Positions 46,601-58,780 of a stretch of DNA of 64,000 nucleotides are shown here, one piece after another (the stretch's first letter is position 1; each line of letters opens with the position of its first letter). The position numbers were made by a program, and so were the translations under genes. Below the pieces are notes generated by a model. The model worked only from the letters and a program-made list of their open reading frames with translations, made no database searches and was not told the DNA's origin. Origin of the DNA: Cryptomeria japonica (taxonomy: Eukaryota; Streptophyta; Pinopsida; Cupressales; Cupressaceae); the NCBI RefSeq assembly GCF_030272615.1, contig NC_081405.1:313361235-313425234 (forward strand). Reading direction: 5' to 3'.

Positions 46601-47796
46601 ATATTCTGAATGGAGATCTTGAAGAAGAAGTTTACATTGAACAACCTGATGGATTTTCTTTGATAGATAACAAAGATATGGTTTGCAGGTTAAGGAAAGT
46701 TTTGTATGGACTGAAACAAGCTCCAAGAGCTTGGTATGCAAGATTGGATAAGTATCTTTTGAAGATTGGTTTTTCTAAAGGTAATGTTGACAACAACTTA
46801 TATTGTAAAGTGACTAATGATGACATCTTGTTTATAGAAGTTTTTGTTGATGATATAATCTTTGGAGGAGAAGATGGATTATGTAAAGAATTTTCTATTG
46901 AAATGTAGCAAGAATTTGAAATGTCTATGATTGGAGAAATAAAATTCTTTTTAGGATTGCAGATTTCATAGACTGATAAAGGTATATTCTTGAGTCAATC
47001 CAAGTACTTGAAGGAGTTATTAAATAAATTTGGGATGGAGAACTCTAAACTGGTAAGCTCACCTATGACTACAAGTGACAAACTATCACTAAGGGATGAA
47101 TCTACACCTGTTAATCCAACTAGGTACAAATCTATGACAGGAGGTTTAATGTATTTGACACAAACCAGACCTGATATCATGAATGTAGTATGTATTGTTT
47201 CAAGATTTCAGAGTAATCCTAGAAAAAATCATGAATCAGCAGTAAAATGAATTTTCTGGTACTTACAAGGCACTACAAATCTTGGACTATGGTATCCTAG
47301 AGATGAAAACTTTAATTTATGTGCATACACAGATGCAAATTGGGTAGGAGATGTGGATGATAGAAAAAGCACCACCAGTGGAGCATTTTTTCTTGGAAAC
47401 AGACTAGTTTCTTGGTTGAGTAAGAAACAAAGTTGTACATCTTTATCAACAGCAGAATCAGAATATGTTGCAACAGCAACTAACTGTACACAGGTACTAT
47501 GGCTTAAACAAATGTTGAAAGACATAAAGTTAAATTGCAAGGAACCTATTACTATCTATTGTGACAACACTGCTGTAATTGATATATCTAAGAATCCGGT
47601 ACTACATTCTAAAACCAAACATGTTTCTATCAAACTAAATTTTCTAAGGGAGAATGTTGAAGCAAAAGAAATAAAACTGGTTTATGTGAATACTAAACAG
47701 CAAATTGTAGATATTTTCACTAAACCTTTGCCTAAGGAGACTTTTGAATATCTTAGAGATCAGCTTGGGGTCATACCCCCACCGGTAGATACTTAG
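43665..47796 (+). pseudogene. C2 copia gag-pol polyprotein, 11 stops and one frameshift
   Basis: ATG 43665 opens gag (KLDGTNYGIWKIKMETHLNC), knuckle CFNCNKIGHIASRC (44487-44528) and protease at ~44780, where DSG has become DLG (IIDLGCSHHM). Pre-integrase WHKRLCHVNF (~45160) and integrase follow: HTDLCVLA, and CLRSNQGGEF with Asn where Asp is catalytic. One frameshift lies near 46010-46035. RT follows: [23 protein letters not shown] and FVDDIIFGG. A short in-frame deletion removes the residues normally between the catalytic Asp and LNG. RNase H is YCDNTAVIDISKN, then FTKPLPK and TAG 47794-47796. Stops: nine TAG, one TAA (45720-45722), one TGA (~47248). Strong overall similarity of layout to C1. 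Confidence 0.9.
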
Positions 47797-48137
47797 GAAT
47801 TTGATGTTTGTCATCAACCGGCAGAATTATCAGAGAAATCTTTTACTCTAGCTTTGATGAGGAAGCTACTTCTCAGGGGGAGTAGTGGTATACTAAATTG
47901 TTTGGTATTTTGTATATGAACTTGGTTTTATAGTAAATTTGACATTTGATGTCAAGGGGGAGAGATTGGTATGGAAAAACAAAAGGAAACATATGTCACT
48001 CTCAGGGGGGAGATTGTTACTTTGGGAGAGATTACTTATATTTTGATAATTGTTGATATTTTGGTATTTGGCATTTCTGTTTTGGCACTTTGATGGTTTT
48101 TCCATCTTGTGTTGCCATCAATGCCAAAGGGGGAGAT

Positions 48138-49182
48138 TGTTGGCATTTTGGTATGGTTTTGTCATTGATGTCAACACCTACTAACACTTATCAGCTCTAG
48201 CACTTTGGAGAATCAGCAACATTCACTGGCAAGCAAATGACTCATGCACAATCACCAGTATCTGGTACACCGGCAGGATATAATGATCACTGACACTTGG
48301 AATGGCATGGAAAACACTTGGTTATGTCGAAGACATCGTTTGGACACTTTATCTTGGAGATTTGATTATTGGTATATTCGTATTTGCATATTTGATGTTA
48401 CCGGCAAATAGGTCCAGGTTATACACCGACAGGCTTATCTTTTCCAGATCAGCATGGCACGCTATGGGGATGATTTATTATTGTTGTAAATGCATTAAGC
48501 CTACATGTTGAATCAGTTATTGCATCGAGCATTAATTTAATTGTAATATCCTTTAGAGCCGACCTACTAAATTGGTCATAGGTTATGATATAAATGTAAG
48601 ATCTTATTTGTAAGATCGGATGTGGAATGCGAAGAAGAATTGTGAGAAGGTATATGCGAGAATAAGCAGAGCTATACACGCAGACATCATTTGAAGGTGA
48701 AGAAAGGTTTTTGTGAAAGCATATCAAAACTACACAGGTACTGAATCCAGCATATGAAGATGCTATTTTGAGCAGTACATTCTTATTGGATTTAACCATC
48801 CAATTGTAGTCAGTGTGACTCCTATTTTGTGTTTGAGCAGTGAGCTCTAGGCGCTTGGCCTTTTTGCATGTGCAGACCCCATTTGTATACACTTACTTTC
48901 TATAGTAGTATCATCTGATTGTGGGTAAGGTTTCCCACCATATTTTTTCCCCTTACAAGGTTTCCACGTACAAGTATTAGTGTTAAGTGTTCTAGATGAC
49001 TTTATCTTTTTGTTTCATGCATTAATATTTACCGGTATTGCAATAAACTAATAAAATTGTCTACCGGTATAAAAGACTAGTTTACCTGTATTAAGCAATA
49101 AGTTGGTTAAGTTGTTTTAGTTTGAATTTACTTGACAACTGATTCACCCCCCCCCCCTCTCAGTTGCCTCCGGGACCTAACA
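48138..49182 (+). repeat. C2 3' LTR
   Basis: TGTTGGCATTTTGG ... TCCGGGACCTAACA. Scattered transition differences from the 5' LTR, including a ~20-bp deletion near 48540. Preceded by the shared PPT junction. Confidence 0.88.
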
Positions 49183-50600
49183 ATAATTCCTTAGGAAAAT
49201 ATTGGGGATGATAGTGATGATTAGAAGAAATTTGGTGACTAGGCTATCCTTGGCATGAACATGACTCAATAGATGATTGCTTCGGATGGCAAGTTGTATG
49301 AAGGGAAATGACCACCTTGAATTTTATGATAGTTGGTGTTGAAAGACAAACCTGAACCTTGATGGAGGGCACAGACTCTTAATTCATCACTAGCATCAAA
49401 CTCATTTCTATTGTCATGGACGTAATCATGGTAATGGTGCAAGAATGTCCTATGTTTAAGCAAGAGTTTGCAGTTTGTATACCAAAATTTCTGACATCTA
49501 ATTAGTTGTGCTTGTGTGAGCTTATTCTTTTTGATAGGTCGATGGAGTGACTTCTTAGGATGCTTATACAACTTAGGTTTATGAAACATGAAATTGACAG
49601 AGTTTTGACACAATTAGGACTTTGTGTGGATAGTGACTAGGATGTAACTTGGATGATTGTTCTCTTAAGGACAAATGTTTTTGTAAAGTGTTTGAGGATA
49701 ATGATGTGTTTTTAGTCTACTCTTGGCAAGCAAGTATCAATCAAAGCAAACACAATGATCAAATGAATTTTAGCTCAAAGACACTCATGCTCATGTACAA
49801 CATTCTTAAGGCTAGCAAGGACAATAGTCATTGGATCCCAATCGAGTTTCCCAGCTACGCTTACCGAGAGAGGACACTTAGATGCTTGACCCCACTGGCT
49901 CCCCTCCACGACACTCACTTCTCCAAGGCAGCCAAGCATTGATTCCCATAAAAAATCCTCATGGCGAACTTTTGTGTCTCTACTAAGGGCCACAAAAATA
50001 TGGGTGGCTTCAGAGGTCCGACTTCCTGCACTAATGACTAGAAGGTTTTTGGCCACTATGCACAAGGTGTTTAATATGTCTTCTCATTAGGAGCTACCCT
50101 TCACAGTTGTGCAAGTTTAATTGAGGCCTATAGCCCAACAAAGCACCAGGAACTTAGTAGTCATGCAAGCATGATTGAGATCTCTAGGATCCTACTAAGC
50201 ACCCAATGTGAGAGTAAACTCTCATATAGCCCCAACCATTGACCCTTTCATCATCAATGGCCTATTTATTATAGTGAGTTGGGAACCCTAGGTCTAAGTG
50301 TACTCACTTGGGTCATTCTCCTCTTACCTTCTCAAAGAGCAAGTTGGAGGGCAAGCCTACTAAAGGTAAGCATGCAACAAACATCAAAAACTTGGAGGGT
50401 CTGGATTTCTGATCGTCTAGCTAGATGAGAGCATACTCTCCTACCTTTACACTTTTCACAAAACACAAGAGATAATGGTTCATTTATCCCTTAATTAGAT
50501 CTAGGTGCCTAGTTAAGAAAAGACACAATATTTGGTTGGAACTCCTAGGCAACCTGCAAAACAATTTGGATTAGTAGTATTTTGTGTTTCTTAGGTCTTG
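49183..50600 (-). other. G1 leader / probable 5' LTR (right part, after C2)
   Basis: Homologous, in short conserved blocks, to the G2 leader at ~59300-60900. Examples are AAGCAAGAGTTTGCAG against AACAAGAGTTAGCG, and GGGCAAGCCTACTAAAGG against GGCAGGCCTGCTAAAGG. Contains the coding-like segment 49613-49266. The right limit is where the X2 GC-rich block begins. Confidence 0.5.
49266..49613 (-). pseudogene. G1 leader ORF (conserved with G2, possible Ogre-type ORF1)
   Basis: The minus frame is open for 115 codons: HKPKLYKHPKKSLHRPIKKN, then KFWYTNCKLLLKHRTFLHHY, HDYVHDNRNEFDASDELRV. The G2 leader at ~60060-59700 encodes the diverged equivalent, including LLFKHRTFLHRFHDYLHGHG. Conservation at the protein level with many silent or third-position differences suggests a once-translated protein. 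Tat/Ogre elements are known for an extra ORF upstream of gag, which would fit. Its function is unknown. Confidence 0.5.
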
Positions 50601-50639
50601 GACAATCGAAGAAGCTGCAACACTCAAAAAAAAGAAAAA

Positions 50640-51230
50640 ATAGTAGTCACTGGCCTACAAAAATAGCGCATGCGCTGAAGCACCTTCACAGGTGCCAAAA
50701 CACTTGCGTACGCGCTACAGTTGGCAAAAACCAAAAAAAAATTTAAAGAGAAATTAAAACAAACATAAATCATGATTTTATACCTGTTTGTCGCATTGTT
50801 CTGGATCGTTCGCACTGAAGTACTTGTGTACACGCTGAAGCACTTTCACTCACATTGAAACACCTGGGCTCGCGTTGAAAGACTGAAAACAGGGAAAAAG
50901 GTTAGCGGTTAAATTTTAAAAACAAAATTTTACAGAGGGCGGGATTTTTTGAAAATGCTTGTGCTAGTTCAGTTTCCCTCAAGCTGAAATGTGTCCGCTC
51001 ATGCTGATGCGCCTATGCATGCATTGAAAAGATAAACAAAGTTAGTAAATTTTAAAAAAATGAAAGCAGGAAAAAAAATTTGAATTTTTAAGTTTGGTCG
51101 CACTGATGCACTTGTGCACGCACCAAAGAGGTTTATCTGTCGCACTAAACTTGAATTGCTCTTGCTGATTTGTAGTTGCTCGCGCTATTCCGACAGCTAC
51201 GACTTGCAAACTCACAAAAACTCAAAAAAT
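50640..51230. repeat. GC-rich degenerate motif cluster beside X repeat copy 2
   Basis: Recurrent words such as GCGCATGCGCTGAAGCACC, ACTTGCGTACGCGC, CACTTGTGCACGCACC and GGCTCGCGTTGAAA at intervals of ~25-60 bp. Similar in kind to 23120-23460 in X1. No ORF was recognised. Confidence 0.5.
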
Positions 51231-51270
51231 GGTAGTTTTAGGGACGTGGGTCCCACCGGGCGTGCTAGAA

Positions 51271-52486
51271 TGAAGATGGAAAAAGAAGCAAGGTGAATTC
51301 AAATGGTTAGTATACAAACAGAACACTAAAACATATTAAAACATGAAGCATGAATCAAATCACATAAAAACATGAAGACAATGCTTATACCTTGCAAACC
51401 TTTACCTTCTCCCTCGAATGGAGCTTGGATGAAGTTGAAGTGCGCCCAAATGCCTCCAACGTGATGTTGATTTGCTCATAGATTGCTTGATGTGGTTGGC
51501 TCTCCAATATTGTGCACAAATGGATGTGATGGATTTGAAGGATGAGAAGTAGCTTTGGCATGATAAGGGTGCAAAGATGGTTTCCTAGGCACAAACTAGC
51601 AGCATGAACTTGCTAAAATTGGAGATGAAATGTTAGGGGATGGAGTCCTCACTTTATAGAGATAGAGGAGGAGAAATGAAGGGCTAGGATTGACCCAAGA
51701 TGGAGGGTCAGGATTCCTTGTGAGACCACACAAGGCCCAAGAGGATGTGTGGAGACCAAGAGATATGCCTTAAAGGCATTTCTTGTCTCCACACTCCTCA
51801 GGGTTCATTGGGAAGACTTCCCAATGTGCCTTGAGAAGAGCAAGGGATAGGATATTTCTTGAGGAATGGAAAGGAAGAATTAAAAATTCTTCAAAAGGGA
51901 TGCTCATGGGCATTGGAGGAATAAGGAGGAATTAAAAATTCCTTGGAAGATGAGATACCTAGAGGAATGTGAGATTTTGAAAATCTCACATTCACCTAGG
52001 AAAAGAGCATTTAAGGAGAGTAGTTGGATGGAAGGGACAAGGAGTTGACTTTGTGGCTAATCATGATGATTAGCCACTAGCAATTCATTAGGAGAGAGAT
52101 TAGAGGAAAGATTAGGTGGGATTAGGGTAGATCAGATTTGTAGGAGGATTTGACTAGGAGAGAGAATGAGTGGAAGGAATTAAAAATTAGAAGAATAATG
52201 CTAAGTGAGCTTAGGGAGCTTCTAGAAGAATTTATTAGGTTGATGATGGATTAGGAAAAAGGTGATTTGTAGGAATCACTTAGATTAACTAATTAATTAA
52301 AATTAATTAGTTAAGAGGAGGAACTTGAGGAGATTTTATATTGAGGATTTTTAGAAGAATAAAAGGGGATTGATTTATTAAATAAATCAATCAATAGACT
52401 ATAGTGACAATATTAATTATAATTAATTAATATTGAGGAGAATTAAAAATTGGCATAATTAATAAATTAATTATGTCAGGACCTTT
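51271..52486. repeat. X-family repeat, copy 2
   Basis: 1,216 bp matching 14750-15993 in the same orientation, with the same hairpin series and the same right end ATTATGTCAGGACCTTT. It abuts the truncated RNase H of G2 at ~52490. The X sequence may therefore have inserted into, or been joined to, G2. Confidence 0.75.
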
Positions 52487-52499
52487 GGCATAATTAGTG

Positions 52500-53640
52500 A
52501 CAAGTTCATTCAATAGGTGTATAACTATGTTCATACCCTACTAGTATCCTAGAGATGCAATATATTGCACATTCTTTTCCTTCTGCATTATGTTGTATTA
52601 TTAATACCCCCAAGATCATAACCGTAGCTGATATGTATAATAACAAAGGCCTATCTAGACATGGTGTTGTTAGCAATGGTGTTGTCATTAGGGAATCCTT
52701 AAGTTGTTGGAATGCTTGTTGCCAATTCTCTTCCCATTTTAAGTGGACATTCTTATGTAGCAGATGTGTGAATGGATGACATTTATCGGCCAATTGAGCA
52801 ATGAGCTGATGGATTGATTGTAGCCTTCCTTGTAATGTTCTCAACTAGCTGATGTTCTTAGGAGGTGGCATCTCCATGATTGTTTTTTACTTTTGTGGGA
52901 TCAACATCAATTCCTTTGTTTGAGACAATGCATCCTAGGAGCTTTCTGGAAGTCACTCCAAAGATGCACTTATTTGGATTGAGGTGGACATTATATTGTT
53001 CTAGTGTGGTGAAGATTTTTTCCAGCACTACAACATGATCTACTCTTGTTAATTATTTAGCTAGTAAATCATCCACATATTCTCTCTTTAGTGTATGCAT
53101 CATGTCGTGGAAGATGGTAGTCATTGCCCTTTGATAGGTGGCTCTTGCATTTTTGAACCCAAACGGTATCATATTCCAATAGTATTTTTCCCATGGGCAT
53201 GTGAAAGAGGTTTTATGTTGATATCTTGGGGCAATCTTAATCTGGTTGTATCCTGAAAACCCATACATGAGAGATAGCATTGCATGCCCCGATGTCAGGT
53301 CCATGATCATATCGATGTTGGGTAGAGAGAGTTAATCCTTAGGAAATGCCTTATTTATATCTTTGAAATATGTACAGATATGGATGCCCCCAGTTATTTT
53401 TACCACTGGTACAATATTGGAGATGCATTTTGCATAATAAATTGGTCTGATGAAACCAACATCTAATAGCTTTTTGAGTTCTACCTTCACTAATAGTATA
53501 ATATGAGGATGCATCTTCCTTAGCTTTTGTTTTACTATTTTTTCTCCTTCTACTATTGTCAAGTGATGCATCACAAGATCTGGATCTAGTCCTGGCATGT
53601 CTGCATAGGTCCATGCAAGATTGATCTATCTCTTTTGAAA
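52500..53640 (-). pseudogene. G2 reverse transcriptase and partial RNase H
   Basis: Reads MPGLDPDLVMHHLTIVEGEK, MHPHIILLVKVELKKLL, SNIVPVVKITGGIHICTYF, INKAFPKD, LPNIDMIMDLTSGHAMLSLM, NMIPFGFKNARATYQRAMTT and the catalytic REYVDDLLAK at ~53075. The connection HLNPNKCIFGVTSRKLLG follows. The RNase H (PLLLYISATVMILGVLIIQH, YEHSYTPIE) stops at the junction with the X repeat. YVDD is intact; stops and frameshifts are frequent in the last third. Confidence 0.82.
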
Positions 53641-54560
53641 GAACTCTGCAAAATTAGGACCCTCCTCTAGAGTTACTGATTTTGCTAGGTGTGTCATGTG
53701 GGGATTTTCTAGTGTTTCTAGATTCATTTCTTTTATTTTCTCCACAAGGATAGTTGATCATTCTTGAGTTATACTAAAGGGGAGAACATCAAACCTTTCA
53801 TCCTTAGGCACCTTAGAGAGGTTTCACCTTTGGATGCATCCTTTGTTTTTACCTTTTTGGGATCTAAAAGTGTCACCATATGGTTTTGACTTGAAGATCC
53901 TATTTTGATTATAATATTTTTGTGACTGAAAGGTTTGGCATTCTCTCCAAAGTAAGTCATGTTGTTGAGTTTAATAGCATGGCCAGCCTTGTGATCCCCA
54001 CTTGGTATGTTATCTTGTAAGTTGAGAAAGTCTATTATCGCCTCATCATTTTGGAAGGTGTCAAGGCACGAGGGATTTTGCTGATCCTAGTCAATGAATT
54101 CAAGGTGGATGATTGGCATTGCTTCATCAATTAGGTTGAGTTCATAGGATGTGTTAGTTATGGTTAGGATGGAGGTATTGAGGTCATCGTCAGTACTCTC
54201 CTCTTTGTAATTGGTCTCGAGGGGTGACCTATCTCTCCTAGAAGTATCCTTAGTATCTGGATCCCAAAAGGTCTTTATCCATGCCTCTCCTTCAGCTCCT
54301 TTATCTTCAAAAGTATCAAGAGAATCCTCTTCAGATTCATGTAAAGCTAAAGAACCTCATTTGTATTCATGTGAATCCATCTTGGAATCACTTTGTAGAA
54401 CTTTGTCATTGTATATTATAGGGATGTCTCGAGGTGTAAAAGGTTTGTCGACAATGGCTATAGGTGTTGTATCTAACGGGGTTGTTGGTGTTTCTTGGGT
54501 ATCTGAAATGGACAAGAGTGGTAACCTTGAAGTGATTGTCTTTTGTGTAACGTGACCCTT

Positions 54561-55802
54561 TCACTTATTTGTTGTATGTGCGGACTTTGAATTTGAAGTT
54601 CTTGCGTGACTTGGATTTTCTGATGTTGCAATTTTGTCTACAATGGACATTAGCCCGATTCTGGGAGTGATAGACTTAGAAGTTGGCTTCTTTTGTTTGC
54701 TTATAATATTAAGCTTAGAAGAGCCCCCTAAACTAGAATTGAATTTGAGTCCCATTTCATCTCTTGGTTTTAACAAGGGTTGTAATGCCTCTTGTACATC
54801 TTGCTTGTGGGATCCTAATGCACTATGGCCATCATAGCCCCTCTTTTGCATCATAGTAAAACCGTTTCCATACTTCTTTGTAGGGATCTTGATGTATTGT
54901 TTAACTTTATCTAAAGGGTCCTTGTAAATCCATCATGCCAAGTCTTTATGAATAGTTTCTTGTTCTTGTGATCTTTGTGGGGTGAATCCATCAAGTGTAT
55001 CAGTATCGGCTGCAAGAGGTGGCTTGAGTGACATTCATGGTTTTCCATGAGTCCTAGGTAAGAGAGGTAGTTGGCGAATGCTGAAAAGTTGGCTAATGTT
55101 ATATTCTTTGGGGCCTTCATCCTTTACCTCCATCTTTAGCTTGTCCCGTTTGGGTGTAGGGATAAGTGTACTAGTGAGAGAAGTTGGGTGGATGTAGGAT
55201 GATGAGGTGGTGGTGTCTTTATTGTTGGGTACCGTGATATCCAATTTATGACTTATATTATTACAAAAGGAAAATGGGTTAGCAACACCAAGGATAGTTA
55301 TCTTCACTCCATTATGTGTAAATTTGATGCACTGATGGTAGGTGGATGGTGTTGCTTGCATGGCATAAATCCATGGTCTGACTAGTAGGAGGTTGTATGG
55401 AAGATGGAGATCTAGGACTTGACAAACCACATTCTTCACCATAGATCCTACCCTTACTAGTAGAGTAATACACCTTTTAGAGGAGTGTTCTGTATCATCA
55501 TAGGCCTTGATGGTGATCCTCTTTCTAGCATCAATTGCTCCTTCTACATACCCCAATGTCATTATTAATTGCAAGGTACAAATGATAAGGCCAATTCCAT
55601 TGTCAATCAAGACTCGCTTGATTCTGTGTTTATGTATGAATCCCTCAATATGAAGAGGGGTGTTATGAGGTTGTTGAATGGATGCATTGGCATTCTCAGC
55701 AAAAGTGAGACATGGTAATGATTTGAGACTTCCAACAATGGCTTTAAATTGATCTGTGTTTAGGTTGGATGAAACTGACGCTTCTTGGAGAGCTTGGTCC
55801 AA
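54561..55802 (-). pseudogene. G2 protease and G-patch-like segment
   Basis: The 255-codon frame 55802-55035 carries HKHRIKRVLIDNGIGLIICT (active-site triplet Asp-Asn-Gly in place of Asp-Gly-Gly), ITIKAYDDTEHSSKRCITLL and LDLHLPYNLLLVRPWIYAMQ, the retropepsin pattern seen in G1. Further on, at ~54854, MMQKRGYDGHSALGSHKQ resembles the start of the G1 G-patch-like segment. The altered active site should inactivate the protease. Confidence 0.7.
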
Positions 55803-56374
55803 GATGGTTTTATGTTAGGGTGATAGGCACAAAAACTCTAGAATCTACAACGAGTAACAACGTTGCATTCGGGATTTTTTTCTTTGATTGTGATGGTTGC
55901 AACTTTTTCATTAGTATCATAAAGGTTATTGACGGTATAGGTATATGTTGTGTGTGTATAGTTTGTCATGCTATCTTGATTCTTACCTTGATGGGAAGGA
56001 CCTCCTTTCTCATATGATGGGAGTTGATTCTTGAACATGGTGTGATCCATATTAGAAGTTTTTTTAGTGTGTCCATCTACTTCTATGTCACCCCGACCAA
56101 CGAGGTCTTGGAAGATGTCTTTTAATTGATAGCAATTGTTTGTTTTGTGTTCCCTTCCCTTTTGGAATTCATAATATTCATTATCTCTCCACCATGGAGG
56201 TTTAACTTGTGGTTCATATTTTTATTTTTTAGGCAACGTGATAAGATTGGAAGATATGAGTTTCTAAAACATCATTTCAAGAGGTTCTCCCAAGGGTGAA
56301 TATGTTCGATTTGGTTTGTAGGTAGAGTGCCTACTCTTAGGTGCCTCTTGTTGTGTGTTGGGAGCTTAATTTCC

Positions 56375-57613
56375 CTAATTGTTTGGGGGATTACCTTGGT
56401 TGATATTGTTATTGTTATGATTATCCACTTGCTCGACTATTTTGACCATAGGTTGGGTGATCTTGATAGTCCTTGCACCTACAATACCATTGTTAATGAT
56501 GTTTTTATTCTTGGACCAAAACTTGGGTTTGTCACTTCTATATGCTACTCGTGGACCATCGTTGTTGTCTTTATAGATTTTTACAAGTCCCTTCTTGATA
56601 AGGGCTTTCTCAATTTTGAGTCCTTGGGATATCACGTCTTTAAAAGTGTCTGAACATTTGACTTCCAAGTGAAATTCCATCTCCTCATTTAAGTTTGAAA
56701 TGAAGATTTCAACTAATTGTTCCTCTAGAATGGGGAAGGAACATCTGCTAGAAAGGTGTCTCCATCTTTGCAAGAATGTAGAGAATAACTCCTCATTCTT
56801 TTGTTTAGTGTTGCATAGATCACCCATGGAGACATCACGTTTTGTATTGTGCACATGATGAGTGATAAATTCTTGCACTAATTCATCAAATCTCCCGATT
56901 CCATCAGGCAAGCGTGAAAACCATTACATGGCCAATCCTCCTAGACTTTGAGGAAAGAGGCACATTAAGTACGTTTCATCATATGCAACCTCTAAGAAAG
57001 TGCAGTAGAATTCTCTCACATGGTCTCTTGGATCTCTCTTTCCTTTGTATTTGTCAAATTTTGGAGTCTTCAAATTGCATGGGAAAGGAGGCATGACCAT
57101 TCTCCTAACAAATGGATAGAGAAAAATACCTTCAAGAGCATATTTCTTTTGTGCCTTCCCTGAATTGAATTGTTGGGTGAGGTCTTGTATTTGTTGTCTT
57201 AACATATCTATTTCTATGGGAGGAGGCGGAATGTTACCATGGTGATACTGGTTGTCATCATAATGGTGGGTATTCCTTGACCGCCTCTCATTTCTCTCTT
57301 GTCAATGACTGTGTTGGGTTTTTTTTGGTAAGTCCCTCAATTGTAATACGTCAAAGTCTACAGAGAGTTTTTCTCCCTCTTGATCAAGTCTTAGGAAATG
57401 GGTGTTAGTGATCCCCTTAAGAATCTCATCAAAGAGTTTGTTAAATCTAGGGTCATGTGTTTCTCATTCAATTTCATCTTATGTGGGAGTATATGGGTCT
57501 TCTCCCCCTTGAAATTATTCATGATGAAAGGGGTTTACGTCTCCTTCTTCTTTTGATTCTTGGTGTATTTCCTTTTTCATGCATCTCTGACTCTAAGACC
57601 TAGTCTTAACCAT
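56375..57613 (-). pseudogene. G2 gag
   Basis: Starts at ATG 57613-57611 (MVKTRS, then TAG). In frame it has several stops, then MLRQQIQDLTQQFNSGKAQK, LKTPKFDKYKGKRDPRDHVR, CLFPQSLGGLAM, a TAA, WFSRLPDGIGRFDELVQEFI, VSMGDLCNTKQKNEELFSTF and LQRWRHLSSRC. DPRDHV...FPxSL...W...LP...NTKQ...FLQRW is the gypsy gag domain also seen in G1. A Lys/Asn-rich tail follows to 56375. No zinc knuckle is seen. Confidence 0.8.
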
Positions 57614-57786
57614 GTTGAAGTTTGTGTTTTGGAAATGAAATGAATGAAAAGGCGGGTGCTTGATCCCCTCTTATAATTTCAAGATTTGATAATGGTGATT
57701 ATTTGAGTTGAAAAGTTTGGTGGATGAGTGAGCTCTTTCAGTTAATGGTGGATGTTAACAAAGTCCTCTTTTCTTCTTTTTTTGCA

Positions 57787-57811
57787 GGGGGCGAGGGGGG
57801 GGGGGGGGTGG
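57787..57811 (+). repeat. Poly-G tract
   Basis: GGGGGCGA followed by a 14-base G run and TGGG. It lies just upstream of G2 gag. The run can form G-quadruplex structures and is prone to length error in sequencing. Confidence 0.85.
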
Positions 57812-58780
57812 GATCACTTTCTTGGTTTTCAACAATTGTGAGATGAAGTGTAGCAAGCTTTGTGTTTATAAATCACAAGCTACCTAGCTATGAGAGGATG
57901 CACTCAAAAGATAGTTGTAACCTATCTATGATACTCGGTAATGCCCCTTAGGATGATTGATCCTAGATGCAGAGACACACTTAGAGAGTATTTGTTGTTG
58001 GTGTGATGAACAATATCTAAAATAACTAAGGACAAGACCTCTTTGTGTTTGAGAGATGAATGGAATTTTTTGGAATGAGTGTAATCCTTGGTTTTTAGTT
58101 AAAAATATGGAATATGTGTTTTGATTGAAAAATGAAGAAGATGAAATGTACAAGATGTGTGTTTAGAATGAGGATGAAGAAGGGGAAATGTGAAACCTTG
58201 GAATTTTTTCTACATGATTATGTGGTGCAGGAGCACCCAAGAAGACAAGGTGGAGCAGTGTCACTGATAGGCCCTATGGAGGATTTTATGAAAAATGAAG
58301 ACAAACAAGACCTATAAGGTCTTTAAATGATGTAACATGCCCATGTGAGCCACAAAATGTAGTGAAATGCAATGTAATGATCAAAAAGTGTAAAATTGCC
58401 ATTTTGAGCAATTAGGCCTAGAAAAGGCTAAAATTGGGTTTTTGGGGTAGAAGTGTGTTTAGGTGGATAAAATAGGCTTATAAGGTCATATAATGACCAT
58501 TTTAATGTTTTAGAAGGTTTAGATATAGGTTTGGCAAGTTGACATACATATTTGTCAAACTTGACAACTTTGGAGCAACTTTTTGTTGTCAAAAGTTGTC
58601 AACAATGTAAACACTTGTCATAAGTTAGTTATAAGTTGGTTTTAGGTTGGATTTTTGCCTAGAAGGCCTTGAGGGTTGTAAATAGATGAAATGGAATCAT
58701 TTGAAGAGGTTGGCTTTTTATTAGCAAGAGGAAGTTAATGAAATATGACTGTTTTTCATGTTTTTTAAGCTAAATTTGTT
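57812..58780. other. G2 leader, no gene recognised
   Basis: Between G2 gag and the leader ORF. AT-rich with repeated TTGTCAA/GTTGTCAA words at ~58550-58620. No convincing ORF. Confidence 0.4.

Larger units (their letters stand above)
42549..49182 (+). mobile_element. C2: complete Ty1/copia retrotransposon inserted in G1 leader
   Basis: LTRs at 42549-43608 (1,060 bp) and 48138-49182 (1,045 bp) start TGTTGG and end GGGACCTAACA. PBS, one polyprotein region and a PPT (CAAAGGGGGAGATTG) are all present. The 5-bp flanks CTAAG (left) and ATAAT (right) match only at three positions, so the target duplication is decayed or one end is rearranged. The LTRs share words with E1 and the PPT junction matches E1 and C1. 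Confidence 0.88.
27379..50600 (-). mobile_element. G1: Tat/Ogre-type Ty3/gypsy element, interrupted by C1 and C2
   Basis: Minus-strand gag, protease, G-patch-like segment, reverse transcriptase, RNase H, a second (archaic) RNase H and integrase occur in that order between 41993 and 27379, with C1 sitting inside the integrase. RT-RNH-aRNH-IN order marks the Tat lineage of Ty3/gypsy. The leader and probable 5' LTR continue right of gag to 42548, are interrupted by C2, and resume at 49183 to about 50600, where homology to the G2 leader ends. Clear LTR ends were not found, so both outer limits are approximate. Confidence 0.68.

Noticed and set aside
49183-49187. Clean target duplication for C2
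   Set aside because: The flanks CTAAG and ATAAT agree at only three of five positions, so I do not claim a duplication.
27379-50600. Endogenous pararetrovirus (caulimovirid)
   Set aside because: A full integrase with HHCC and GPY-type modules and a gag of retrotransposon type are present; no movement protein or coat motif was seen.
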